Assembly (NCBI RefSeq): GCF_000379825.1
Contig: NZ_KB903814.1
Location: 434,001 to 498,000, forward strand
Reading direction: 5' to 3'
From: Longispora albida DSM 44784
GTDB taxonomy: Bacteria; Actinomycetota; Actinomycetes; Mycobacteriales; Micromonosporaceae
Length of the DNA stretch: 64,000 nucleotides
Shown: in pieces, positions 56,362 through 64,000 of the stretch
Numbering within the stretch: the stretch's first letter is position 1
Layout: every line of letters starts with the position of its first letter
Made by a program: the position numbers and the translations under genes
The notes under the pieces: generated by a model
What the model saw: the letters and a program-made list of their open reading frames with translations, nothing else
What the model was told of the DNA's origin: nothing
The model's database searches: none

Positions 56362-59295
56362 TCAAGGCGAGTTGGGAAACGTGTTGGTGTTTTTTGGCGG
56401 TACCAGCGGCGCGGCCGGCCCGGCATACGCGCTCAGGGCGGCCCGGTCCCTGAGCCCGAGCTTGCGGATCAGGCTGGCGACGTGCTTCTCCACCGTCCGG
56501 GAGGAAATGAACAGCCGCCGGCCGATCTCCGGGTTGGACAGCCGTTCGGCCGCCAGGGCGAGCACCTCCGCCTCGCGTACCGAGACTCCGCGTTCGCGCA
56601 GCCCCGCCGGTATGTGCTCCCAGCCGCGCCGGTACTGCGGGACGGCCGTCCCCGCCCGGCGGAGTCCGGTGCGGCAGGCACCCGCCACGGTGGCCAGGCC
56701 GGCGCCCCGGAAGTACGCCTCAGCCTGGCGGAGCCAGGAGACCGGGTCGCCCCAGCCGTCCGCTGTGGCCGGACCGGCAGCCAGCCTCAGCACCAGGTGG
56801 CGGGCGACCGGAAAGGCGGCTCCGGCCGCCGTCGCCTCCGCGAACGCGTCCGAGGCCGCCACGATCTCGCCGTCGCGGCCGAGCAGCACAGCGCGGGCCG
56901 CCGAACGGAACTGCCGGTTCCACGCCAGCTCGCTCTGCGGGTGCACTGCCACCTCCTCGTACCCGGGCCAGCCTTCCTCCTCGTCGAGCACGGCGAGCAG
57001 CAGCCGCAGCCCGTACCGGCCGGACAGGCTGTGCGGGCTGTGCCCGGCCGACTCGGCGGCCCAGCTGCGATCCAGCTCCGCCCGCGCCCGGGGCCGGTCC
57101 TCCTCCAGCAGCGCGCAGAAGGCCCGGCCGAGCCCCCAGCCGATCGGCTGCAGGTGGGTGCCGGCCCCGCCCAGCTCCGTCAGGTGCTCACAGTGCCGGT
57201 CGAGTTCCCGGCGCTGGCCGCGCTGGCCCGCCGCGATCAGCCGGGCGAGGACCAGGTACCTGTGCAGGTGCGCGCTGCCGATCCGGCCGGAGAGCTCGGC
57301 GCACGGCCCGGCCAGCCGGTCGGCCTCGGCGTAGTCGGCACGCAGTACGGCGGCCATGACCCGGAGGCTGTCCGTCGCGCACAGCAGCGGCAGTGCCCCG
57401 AGCCGGCTGGCTTCCGTACTCGCCGCCGCCAGGCCCCCGGCGCTCCCGTCGCGGAGGAAGTCGTTGACGCCCAGGTAGCAGAGGGCGTCCGCCCGCCACA
57501 GCGGAAGGTCGTGGCTGGTGGCGATGCCGAGCAGCTGGCGGAAGGCCCGGTCGGAGCTGTCCAGCCCGGTCCTGCGGCCCAGCATGCCGAGCACGGCGAG
57601 AGCCTGGCAGGCCGTCTCCGGCTCCGGGGCAGCGGTCAGCGCCCGTTGTGCGAGTGCTCCGGCCGAGGCGGCTTCCTGGCCGGGAAGGTCCTGCCGGAGC
57701 AGCGCTTCCGCCGCGTCGAGAAGAGCAGCGTTCTCCGTGCCGTCGCCGGGCAGCGCCCGGGCCGCCGCGATGTGCACGAGCCCGTCACGCCACCGCCCCG
57801 ACGCGGCAGCGGCCTCGGCCAGCCGGGCGAAGAGCCCAGCCGCCGTACCCGGCGGGCAGTCCCGGGCGGCCTCGGCGACCGCCGGAGCCAGGACCAGGGC
57901 GCGACCGGGCTGACCGGCGTCGATGAGAGCGCGCAGCAGCGGTACGAGAATCGCGCTGTTCTTCCCCAGCAGCTCCATCGCCTGTTCGAGATACGAGACG
58001 GCGGAGGCGGGCGCGCCCTTGGCCAGCGCTCGGGTACCGGCCTCGGCGAAGAGCCGTCCGGCCGCCGGGCGGTCCCCGGCCGTGAGGTGCAGGCCCGCCA
58101 CCCGGTAGCACCAGCTGTCCGGGAGTCCAGGGTGGACGGACAGGATCTCGGCGGCGGCGCGGGCAGCGAGCACTGATCGTTCGTGCGGGAGCATCGGGGC
58201 CAGGAGCGCCTCGGCCGCGAGGGCGTGCCGGAAGCGGAACCAGCCCGGGCCTTCGTCGCCGGGCAGCAGCAGCCGGGTCTCCAGCGCCTCGCCGAGCAGC
58301 GCGTTCACCCGGTCGCCGCCGAGCCCCGCGACCGCGCCGGCCAGCCAGGCCGGGAATGACGATCCGCAGGTCGCCCCGGCCCGCAGCAGGCTCAGGCCGT
58401 CCTGCTCGCTGCCGTCCGCAGCTCCGAGGCCGAGCTGTGCCGCGCGTTCCCGCATGCTCCGGGCCAGACTGACTGTCGGCGCGGCCGGCAGCTCCCCGCC
58501 GGCGGCGGCCCAGCCGCCGGGCACCGGGCTGAGATGACCGGAGCTGACCAGGCCGGCGAGCAGTTCCTCCACGACGAACGGGACGCCGCCACTCGACCGG
58601 GTCAGCAGCGCGGCCAGGGCTTCCGGCAGCAGGTGCGGCCCGGTGCCCAGGCAGCCGGCCGCCAGCTCCATGACGGACTCGTCCGGCAGCGGCTCCAGCT
58701 CGATCAGCTCGGCGGAACGCCTGCCGCTGGCCGACAGCGCCAGCCCGGCTCCGGGAGACCGGCCGGGCCGGACCGTGCCGAGCAGCCACACCGGTCCGGT
58801 GATCGCGTCCGTGACGTAGTCGAGCACCGCCAGGGTCTCCCGGTCGGCCTCGTGCAGGTCCTCGGCGATCAGGAGGCAGCCGGCCGGTACGGCGGCGGCC
58901 AGCAGGCGCAGCATCGACTCCCCCATCACCAACGGGGAACCCGGCCGTTCCACGGGCACCGCAGTGCTCCACTGTGGTACGAGGCGGCCGAGAACAGGCA
59001 GGTACGGCGCGAGGGCCGGATCGGTCACCGGCCCGCTGACCCGGAGCAGCCCGAGCAGCATCTCGACCACCGGCCGCCACGGCTCGCCCTGCACGGCGCG
59101 GCCCCGCAGCACGGTCAGCCCGGCCTGGGTGGCGAGCGCCCCGGCCTCCGCCGCGAGGCGGGACTTGCCGATGCCGGCCTCCCCCAGGAGGTACGCGGCG
59201 CGGGGCCCCTCCGCCGGGCCGGGCAGGCCGAGCCACCTGGTGAGCCGGGCCAGTTCCGCCGCCCGGCCGGTCAGCCCGGCCTGTCCCAGGCCCAT
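56362..59295 (-). CDS. LAL-type LuxR transcriptional regulator (paralogue)
   Basis: The 977-residue regulator has Walker A in YLLGEAGIGKSRLAAEAG, Walker B in GCLLIAEDLHEADRET, TPR-like repeats across the middle and the LuxR helix-turn-helix RGVSVREAEVLALAAERLSN, then IGRRLFISSRTVEKHVASLI. It is paralogous to the regulator at 11968-14835 along its length, for example YPGLPGDWC versus HPGLPDSWC and WNRQF in both. ATG 59295 shares a base with the stop of the peptide gene upstream (TGATG), so the peptide and regulator are translated together. The divergent secreted proteins are likely targets. Confidence 0.88.
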   Translation of the reverse strand: MGLGQAGLTGRAAELARLTRWLGLPGPAEGPRAAYLLGEAGIGKSRLAAEAGALATQAGLTVLRGRAVQGEPWRPVVEMLLGLLRVSGPVTDPALAPYLPVLGRLVPQWSTAVPVERPGSPLVMGESMLRLLAAAVPAGCLLIAEDLHEADRETLAVLDYVTDAITGPVWLLGTVRPGRSPGAGLALSASGRRSAELIELEPLPDESVMELAAGCLGTGPHLLPEALAALLTRSSGGVPFVVEELLAGLVSSGHLSPVPGGWAAAGGELPAAPTVSLARSMRERAAQLGLGAADGSEQDGLSLLRAGATCGSSFPAWLAGAVAGLGGDRVNALLGEALETRLLLPGDEGPGWFRFRHALAAEALLAPMLPHERSVLAARAAAEILSVHPGLPDSWCYRVAGLHLTAGDRPAAGRLFAEAGTRALAKGAPASAVSYLEQAMELLGKNSAILVPLLRALIDAGQPGRALVLAPAVAEAARDCPPGTAAGLFARLAEAAAASGRWRDGLVHIAAARALPGDGTENAALLDAAEALLRQDLPGQEAASAGALAQRALTAAPEPETACQALAVLGMLGRRTGLDSSDRAFRQLLGIATSHDLPLWRADALCYLGVNDFLRDGSAGGLAAASTEASRLGALPLLCATDSLRVMAAVLRADYAEADRLAGPCAELSGRIGSAHLHRYLVLARLIAAGQRGQRRELDRHCEHLTELGGAGTHLQPIGWGLGRAFCALLEEDRPRARAELDRSWAAESAGHSPHSLSGRYGLRLLLAVLDEEEGWPGYEEVAVHPQSELAWNRQFRSAARAVLLGRDGEIVAASDAFAEATAAGAAFPVARHLVLRLAAGPATADGWGDPVSWLRQAEAYFRGAGLATVAGACRTGLRRAGTAVPQYRRGWEHIPAGLRERGVSVREAEVLALAAERLSNPEIGRRLFISSRTVEKHVASLIRKLGLRDRAALSAYAGPAAPLVPPKNTNTFPNSP

Positions 59296-59474
59296 CAGCG
59301 AGCTGGCCCGTCCTCGCCCAGCCCCGCCATGAGTGTCGTACAGCCGTAGGTGGGGTTGGTGCTGGTGTGCGGCCCGGCGATGCTCAGCTCGGCCAGGCTG
59401 ATCTCCCCGGCCGGGTGCCAGCCGGTCCGCAGCTCGGGGTCCTTCCACCCGCGCAGCAGTTCCTCAGTGGTCAT
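59295..59474 (-). CDS. Lanthipeptide-precursor-like short peptide
   Basis: A 59-residue peptide starting MTTEELLRGWKDPELRTGWH. The acidic-helical leader with EELLRxWKDPELR and HPAGEISLAEL resembles leaders of mersacidin-type class II lanthipeptides. The presumed core (IAGPHTSTNPTYGCTTLMAG) is rich in Thr/Ser with one Cys. GGAAGGCGGG precedes ATG 59474. No LanM, protease or exporter gene is in the window, so it may be a RiPP substrate modified elsewhere, or a signalling peptide for the coupled regulator. An upstream start at 59558 would add 28 residues and looks unlikely. Confidence 0.6.
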   Translation of the reverse strand: MTTEELLRGWKDPELRTGWHPAGEISLAELSIAGPHTSTNPTYGCTTLMAGLGEDGPAR

Positions 59475-59699
59475 GGTTTCCCGCCTTCCGTACTCACCCA
59501 GGGGTACCCGGGAGTCCACCCGAGCCAGCCCAGAGTGCTGCGTGCCGGGCTCACGCACATGGGGATCAGGCCCCCAGTATTTTCGGGTCGCCGGTCATGT
59601 CAGCCGATATCCGTCTGCTGTGGACGGTTGCCTGCTCCGGGGCCTGACGCTCCCCCACAGCCGCTTCCTGCGCCCCCCATTCCGGCCCGGAACCGTTGT

Positions 59700-59715
59700 C
59701 CCGTCCCAGGACGGG
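59700..59715. promoter_or_regulatory. Palindrome upstream of the secreted-protein pair
   Basis: CCCGTCC (59700-59706), CA, GGACGGG (59709-59715) is a perfect seven-base inverted repeat, followed four bases later by TTGACT. The position 51-66 bases before the first secreted-protein start fits an activator or repressor site. The rest of the 291-base gap holds nothing recognised. Confidence 0.4.
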
Positions 59716-59765
59716 CGCTTGACTGCTGCCACCCGGAAGAACGTTCAGTGAGAAGGAGAAGGACC

Positions 59766-60101
59766 ATGAGGAAACCACTTGCCGTCCTGGCGGCCACAGC
59801 GGCCATCGGAGCCGCGATGCTGGCTCCGGCTGCCCCCGCCGCGGCCGGCACCGGCGCGTGTGGCGGCACAGTTCACTACATGATCGGCAAGGGCGCGAAC
59901 TTCGTCTGGGCCGACGCCTACGTCATGTGTGACGGCGAGGTCGAACGGCCGGCGAAGAACTACCTCTACCGCAGGAACGCCAACGGGACGCTGACCCAGG
60001 TCGCCACCGGTACGGGTGCGATCTACCACTACTGCACCACGTACGCGGTCAACACGTACGCGGTCCCCGACGGCCAGGAGCTCACGACGTGGTGCGGCTG
60101 A
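59766..60101 (+). CDS. Small secreted Cys-containing protein A
   Basis: A 111-residue exported protein with a clear signal peptide (RKPLAVLAATAAIGAAMLAP, cleavage after PAAPAAA). The mature ~80 residues contain four Cys, a central VMCDGEVERPAKNYLYRRN segment and HYCTTYAVNTY, and end in TTWCG. GAGAAGGAGAAGG precedes ATG 59766. It is paralogous to the next gene, sharing the C-x-G-x-x-x(R/K)P...Y/F-R-R...ATG order. The family is unknown; disulfide-bonded secreted peptides of this type occur in filamentous actinomycetes. Confidence 0.72.
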   Translation: MRKPLAVLAATAAIGAAMLAPAAPAAAGTGACGGTVHYMIGKGANFVWADAYVMCDGEVERPAKNYLYRRNANGTLTQVATGTGAIYHYCTTYAVNTYAVPDGQELTTWCG

Positions 60102-60433
60102 TGGCGAGCACGAAGAGGTACCTCGCCCTGGCAGCCGCCGCCGGCGCGACCAGTGCCGCGCTGCTGGCCCCGGCGGCTCCGGCGGCTGCGGCCCCGAGCT
60201 GCTTCAGCTACTACGAGCTGACCAGCAGCACGGAAGCCGTTGACGCCGAGGGCTGGGCCGTCTGCTACGACGGCACCGAGAAGCCGATCACAGTGAACCT
60301 GTTCCGCAGGTCCCCGTCCGGTGTCTGGCAGCAGATCGCCACCGGCTACGGGTACGCGCGGCACGCGTGTGAGGGCACAGCCCTGACCTCGTACCGCGTG
60401 GGTCTGAAGACGATCCAGGCCAACTGCGGCTGA
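60101..60433 (+). CDS. Small secreted Cys-containing protein B (paralogue)
   Basis: The 110-residue protein begins MASTKRYLALAAAAGATSAA, a signal peptide cleaved after APAAAAA. The mature part has CYDGTEKPITVNLFRRSPSG, ARHACEGTALTSYRV and a final ANCG, paralleling protein A along its length. ATG 60101 shares its A with the TGA of the preceding gene, so the two are translationally coupled. The two proteins probably act together, perhaps as a secreted pair. Followed by a strong terminator. Confidence 0.72.
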   Translation: MASTKRYLALAAAAGATSAALLAPAAPAAAAPSCFSYYELTSSTEAVDAEGWAVCYDGTEKPITVNLFRRSPSGVWQQIATGYGYARHACEGTALTSYRVGLKTIQANCG

Positions 60434-60439
60434 GAAGTG

Positions 60440-60471
60440 CGGGCCGCCCGGAGAGGGGACCGGGCGGCCCG
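60440..60471. terminator. Bidirectional terminator between secreted protein B and tyrS
   Basis: CGGGCCGCCCGG (60440-60451) pairs with CCGGGCGGCCCG (60460-60471), a 12-base perfect stem with an eight-base loop between two converging genes. Confidence 0.82.
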
Positions 60472-60474
60472 TCC

Positions 60475-61824
60475 TCAGCGGACGATCCGGGCGACCTTCC
60501 GGCCAGCCTTCACGTACAGGCCCTCGGGATCGCCGGCGACCTCGGCCAGCGTCCGGTACACCGCTTCCTCCGGCAGGATCTCGCTCTCCTGCCCAGCCGC
60601 CGTCTCGCGGACCAGCCGGAGCCCGTTGCCCTTCGCGGTACGCCGGAGTGCGTTCATGCTCTCCGCGAAGCCCAGGTCCCGGGTGAGCAGCGTGCCGAGT
60701 GTCTCGGTACCGCTGGCCGCCAGGCTGAGTTCCGGCAGGTTGCGCGTGCCGGCGAACGAGCGCCGCGAGAACCGCGCGCCGAACTCCGCCCGGGCTGCGG
60801 CCGCCGCTTCGAGGCCGTGCAGCGCGGCGACGATGTCCCCGGCCAGCAGGCGCTTGACGGCCATCGGGTGCTGGCCTCCGAGCGCGGCGATCTCCGGGTC
60901 CGTCCACTCGGTCAGCGAGCGCAGGTACGGCACGGTCAGCCGGTCGGGGATGGACATGATCCCGCCGTACACGTCGTCCGGGCTGGCCGTGAGCGCGAGG
61001 TAGTTGCCCTTGCTCTTGCTCATCTTCGCCCCGGTGCCGTCGGTGCCCTCGATCAGCGGGGTCGTGACCACCAGCTCCGGTACCTGGCCGGACACCTCCA
61101 TGACCTTGCGGCACATCTGGAGGTTGAGGAGCTGGTCGACGCCGCCGAGCTCGATGTCGGCGGTGATGGCGACGGAGTCGAGGGCCATGACGATCGAGTA
61201 CAGGAACTCGGCCGTCGACAGGCCGGTGCCGGCCGCGAGCCGGTTGCGGAAGTCGTCGCGTTGCAGGGACATCGACACCGGTACCCGGGCTGCGATCTCC
61301 AGCAGCCGGGGCAGCGTGATCTCCCCGAGCCACGAGCCGTTGAACCGCAGCTCGGCCCGCCCGACGTCGATGAACGGGCTGACCTGCCGCTGGTACGTGC
61401 TCAGGTTCGCTGCGATCTCCGCGTCCGTGAGCGGCGGGCGGTCGCCGGCCTGCCCGGACGGATCGCCGATCTTCGCGGTGACGTCACCGATGATGAAGAC
61501 GACCCGGTGCCCCATCCGCTGGAACCGGCTGGCCAGCACGATCGGCACCGCGTGCCCGAGATGGACGTCCGGTGAGGTCGGATCGATGCCGTACTTGACG
61601 ACCAGCGGGCGGCCCCCGGCGATCAGCGCCGTCAGCGCCTCCTCGCCCGGGATCAGGTTCAGCGCGCGGCTGGTGATCAGCTCCGCCTGCCCTGCGGGGC
61701 CGAGCCCCGACAGGTCCATCGAGCGCCGCGCATATGTCTCGGCGAGGAGGTCCGCGACCAGGCCGTCATAGGAAAGATCGGCCCGATCGAGCGTGCCAGC
61801 CACCCGGATCACCGACTCTCGCAT
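60475..61824 (-). CDS. tyrS: Tyrosyl-tRNA synthetase
   Basis: A class I synthetase (449 residues) charging tRNA-Tyr. The HIGH motif is HLGH in YGIDPTSPDVHLGHAVPIVL, KMSKS is in GTGAKMSKSKGNYLAL, and Tyr-recognition segments (LQRDDFRNRL, FLYSIVMALDSVAITADIEL) are present. The C-terminal ~70 residues form an S4-like RNA-binding domain. ATG 61824 (MRESVIR) is preferred because GGAG lies nine bases upstream; ATG 61833 has no spacing from it. The N-terminal extension and DLSGLGPAGQAEL suggest the TyrZ-type branch, so this may be a second synthetase rather than the housekeeping copy. Confidence 0.9.
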   Translation of the reverse strand: MRESVIRVAGTLDRADLSYDGLVADLLAETYARRSMDLSGLGPAGQAELITSRALNLIPGEEALTALIAGGRPLVVKYGIDPTSPDVHLGHAVPIVLASRFQRMGHRVVFIIGDVTAKIGDPSGQAGDRPPLTDAEIAANLSTYQRQVSPFIDVGRAELRFNGSWLGEITLPRLLEIAARVPVSMSLQRDDFRNRLAAGTGLSTAEFLYSIVMALDSVAITADIELGGVDQLLNLQMCRKVMEVSGQVPELVVTTPLIEGTDGTGAKMSKSKGNYLALTASPDDVYGGIMSIPDRLTVPYLRSLTEWTDPEIAALGGQHPMAVKRLLAGDIVAALHGLEAAAAARAEFGARFSRRSFAGTRNLPELSLAASGTETLGTLLTRDLGFAESMNALRRTAKGNGLRLVRETAAGQESEILPEEAVYRTLAEVAGDPEGLYVKAGRKVARIVR

Positions 61825-61920
61825 GCCGTTCATCTCCTGGTCACAACCTTTCTTCGCGTACCTGACGTGGCCAGTCACGTTAGCCCCCGGCCCACGGCAC
61901 GGCACCGCGTTTTCCCCCGG

Positions 61921-62568
61921 CTATCCCAGGCCGTGGTCGCGGGCGTAGATCGCGGCCTGCGTCCGGTCGCGCACGCCGAGCCGGGCGATGATCCGCGACA
62001 CGTGGTTCTTCACGGTCCCCTCGCTGACGTACAGGGCAGCGGCGATCTCCCGGTTGCTGGCCCCGGCGGCGAGCTGCCGGAGCACGTCCAGCTCCCGCCC
62101 GGTCAGGTCAGGTACCGGGCCGGTGGCCGCCGCCGGGCCCAGCCGGCCCAGTGCCTCGGCCAGGCGGGCCGTCGCGGCGGGGCCGAACGAGCCGGTGCCG
62201 GCGTGGGCGAGCCGGACGGCGCGGGCCAGCTCGGCGGCAGGCAGGTCCTTCAGCAGGTACCCGGCTGCCCCGGTCCGCACGGCGTGCACCACGTGCTCCT
62301 CGTCGTCGAAGGTGGACAGCATCAGCACCTGGCAGCCGGGCACCCTGGCCCGGAGCTGGGCCGTGGCCGACACCCCGTCGAGTACCGGCATCCGCACGTC
62401 CATCAGCACCACGTCTGGCCGGAGTTCGAGTGCGCGCTCGACGGCTTCCTGACCGTCGGCGGCCAGCCCGGCCACGACGACGCCGTCTTCCAGGCCGAGT
62501 AGCGCGGCCAGCGATTCGCGGATGAGCCGCTGATCGTCGGCGATGAGTACCCTGACCGGCTCGGTCAC
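61921..62568 (-). CDS. NarL/FixJ-family response regulator
   Basis: This 215-residue response regulator contains an intact receiver (VLIADDQRLIRESLAALLGL, phosphoacceptor Asp in VVLMDVRMPVLDGVSATAQL, Thr-equivalent LMLSTFDDE and Lys in YLLKDLP) and a LuxR helix-turn-helix (LTGRELDVLRQLAAGASNRE, then IAAALYVSEGTVKNHVSRII). Its GTG start overlaps the stop of the kinase gene by four bases, so it is the kinase's cognate partner. No target site is visible nearby. Confidence 0.92.
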   Translation of the reverse strand: MTEPVRVLIADDQRLIRESLAALLGLEDGVVVAGLAADGQEAVERALELRPDVVLMDVRMPVLDGVSATAQLRARVPGCQVLMLSTFDDEEHVVHAVRTGAAGYLLKDLPAAELARAVRLAHAGTGSFGPAATARLAEALGRLGPAAATGPVPDLTGRELDVLRQLAAGASNREIAAALYVSEGTVKNHVSRIIARLGVRDRTQAAIYARDHGLG

Positions 62569-63614
62569 GCCCCACCGCCAGCCGGGATCGTCACCGCGAG
62601 CTGTGAGCCGGTGATCCGCAGTTCCCCGCCGGCCAGCGCGACGCGCTCCCGGATGCCGCGCAGCCCGCCGCCTTCCGGGCCGCCGATCCCTGGGCCGTCG
62701 TCGGTGACGGTCAGCTCGGCGGCGCGGCCGGCGAACGACACCTCAACGTCCACTGTGGTGGCTCCGGCGTGCCGGCGGGCGTTGGTGACGCCTTCCTGCG
62801 CGATCCGGTACACGGTGAGCAACGTGGCCGGATCCCAGCCGCCGTGGTCACCCGAGATGACGCAGCGGACAGCGGGCGGCCCCGGGAGCGCTTCCAGCCC
62901 GCGCAGCGCTGACGGCAGTTCGATGCCCTCCCGCAACGCCGTCAGCGAGTGCCGGACGTCCGCGAGCGCTTCCCGCGCCGAGTGTCTCGCGTCGGCCAGC
63001 GCCCGGCGGCTCACCTCCGGATCACGCTCGCTGAACGCGACGGCCTGGTCGAGCAGCAGCGTCACGGTCGTCAGGTGCTGCCCGAGATCGTCGTGGATCT
63101 CCCGGGACAGCCGGTTGCGCTCGGCCTGCGCTGACAGCTCCCCGATCCGCGCCGCGTACCTGGCCAGCCGCTCGCGGGCCGCCCGCTCGGCAGCCGCCGA
63201 CTCGGCGAGCGCCATGACCAGCGCGAGCCCGAGCCCCAGCATGACGAGATCGGCCATGCCGTCCCGGCTCCCGTACCGCGCGGCTGCGGCCAGCCCCAGG
63301 CAGCCCGCAGCGAGCCCCGCACCGGCCCACCGCCCGAAGGCCAGGTACCCGGCGAACGGCACGAGCGCGAACAGCACCTCCGACAGCCCCGACCCGTCAC
63401 CGGCCACCACGGCACCGGTCAGGATCACGCGGGCCACGAGCAGGCCGGCCGCGCGCCACGTACGCGGCTCGGCTGGCAGCAGTTCGAGCCCGGCCAGGGC
63501 CGCCAGCGCGGCGCCGAACAGCACGGGTGAACGCGGGCCGGCGTCACCGGCCGGCAGGAGACCGGCGAGCAGCACCGCACCGTACACAAGGAAAAGCGCC
63601 CATCGCGGGAACAT
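62565..63614 (-). CDS. HisKA_3-type sensor histidine kinase
   Basis: The 349-residue kinase has about five membrane segments in its first 140 residues and little extracytoplasmic sequence, suggesting sensing within the membrane. The H box is SREIHDDLGQHLTTVTLLLD, the N box YRIAQEGVTNARRHAGATT and the G box TVTDDGPGIGGPEGGGLRGI. This is the NarX-like group typical of partners for NarL regulators. ATG 63614 (MFPRW) is used; an upstream start at 63665 would add 17 residues. Confidence 0.88.
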   Translation of the reverse strand: MFPRWALFLVYGAVLLAGLLPAGDAGPRSPVLFGAALAALAGLELLPAEPRTWRAAGLLVARVILTGAVVAGDGSGLSEVLFALVPFAGYLAFGRWAGAGLAAGCLGLAAAARYGSRDGMADLVMLGLGLALVMALAESAAAERAARERLARYAARIGELSAQAERNRLSREIHDDLGQHLTTVTLLLDQAVAFSERDPEVSRRALADARHSAREALADVRHSLTALREGIELPSALRGLEALPGPPAVRCVISGDHGGWDPATLLTVYRIAQEGVTNARRHAGATTVDVEVSFAGRAAELTVTDDGPGIGGPEGGGLRGIRERVALAGGELRITGSQLAVTIPAGGGA

Positions 63615-63735
63615 GATCCGCAGGTTATCCGCAGAGCTGGACCACGTCGACATGCCGGAAGTCATGTGCCGTCCGGCGGTGAAGTCTCGCCTTTGTGCAC
63701 TTCAGCAGGCCGGCGGGCTTTCCTAGGTTTCCGGC

Positions 63736-64000
63736 ATGGATTTTCTTCTTCGTTTCGGCAGGGTCAGCGGCATCGCGGCCGGAGCACTGATCGCCGTGCC
63801 CGGCACCATCGAGGCCTTCACCGGCGAAACCACCCTGACCAGCGTGCTCATCGCCGTCTCGCCCACCTTCGCTTTCCCGCTTCTCACCGCGCTGTACCTC
63901 ACCCAGCGTCACCGCGCCGGGAAACTCGGCCCCGCCGGATACGCGGCGAACGTGATCGGCCTCGGCTTGTTCGGCGGGGCGGCTTTCGCGCTCAATCTCG
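63736..64000 (+). CDS. Membrane protein, 3' end missing
   Basis: From ATG 63736 the frame stays open to the right edge (88 codons). The start MDFLLRFGRVSGIAAGALIA carries one hydrophobic segment; a second is VLIAVSPTFAFPLLTALYLT and a third begins near NVIGLGLFGGAAFALNL. This looks like a small integral membrane protein; family and length cannot be judged. It is divergent from the two-component system and could be one of its targets. Confidence 0.6.
   Translation, partial: MDFLLRFGRVSGIAAGALIAVPGTIEAFTGETTLTSVLIAVSPTFAFPLLTALYLTQRHRAGKLGPAGYAANVIGLGLFGGAAFALNL

Noticed and set aside
55109-60433. Complete lanthipeptide biosynthetic cluster
   Set aside because: Apart from the precursor-like peptide no LanM, LanKC, LanP or dedicated exporter gene is present in the window.
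1-64000. tRNA, rRNA, CRISPR arrays, insertion sequences or prophage genes
   Set aside because: I looked for cloverleaf-type sequences, regularly spaced repeats, transposase or integrase motifs and found none that I could support by eye.

Overview
The window is a high-GC (roughly 70% by eye), densely packed bacterial chromosome segment with many GTG starts and 1-, 4- and 8-base gene overlaps. WXG100/EspC-type secretion substrates, paired YbaB/EbfC proteins, LAL-type LuxR regulators, DUF2795, DUF817, DUF4436 and an actinobacterial type of heterodimeric ABC exporter all point to a filamentous actinomycete. I lean towards Pseudonocardiales or Micromonosporales but the sequence does not settle it. 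No rRNA, tRNA, CRISPR array, transposase or phage gene was recognised, so this looks like ordinary chromosome with lineage-specific genes.

Layout. (1) 1-5757, minus: a cell-surface polysaccharide operon running oxidoreductase, aminotransferase, acetyltransferase, initiating sugar-phosphate transferase, flippase, polymerase/ligase (cut by the left edge); the first three look like a WbpB/WbpE/WbpD-type diacetamido-sugar route. (2) 5961-7321: a small histidine kinase and LuxR response regulator. (3) 7440-16512: a membrane-anchored patatin-like protein, DUF817 protein, a methyltransferase, a LAL regulator, a secreted protein and two YbaB-like proteins. (4) 16597-18472, minus: type VII secretion-type substrates without the secretion machinery. 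(5) 18512-22691: a three-subunit molybdenum hydroxylase operon with a divergent MocA-like cofactor cytidylyltransferase. (6) 22748-27137: a TetR regulator with its ABC exporter pair, followed by an EF-hand protein. (7) 27792-34446: AraC regulator with NmrA-like oxidoreductase, trpBA, then an Fe(II)/2-oxoglutarate oxygenase, TSUP transporter and SDR. (8) 34711-41449: small proteins, a broken ADP-ribosylglycohydrolase, an MDR oxidoreductase, P450, group-2 sigma factor, TetR and GNAT. (9) 41436-44532, minus: an unknown membrane protein and a two-gene nucleic-acid repair cassette (HD-kinase plus RNA ligase). (10) 45027-53850: TIGR03943/permease pair, a DUF3995-hydrolase fusion with an ECF sigma factor, DUF4436, and a secreted RCC1-repeat protein. 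(11) 53874-55091: trpD preceded by a Trp-rich leader peptide and an attenuator. (12) 55109-64000: MscS-like protein, a second LAL regulator overlapping a RiPP-precursor-like peptide, two tandem secreted paralogues, a TyrRS, and a two-component system.

The most notable signals are: the tryptophan attenuator in front of trpD (11-residue leader with three consecutive Trp codons and mutually exclusive hairpins); the short lanthipeptide-like peptide gene directly upstream of the second LAL regulator; the repair cassette; a 42-base perfect palindrome; and several palindromic operator candidates, one of which shares 13 bases between trpB and an SDR gene 4.7 kb away. The two LAL regulators are paralogues, and each stands divergent from genes for small secreted proteins, suggesting two copies of one regulatory arrangement.
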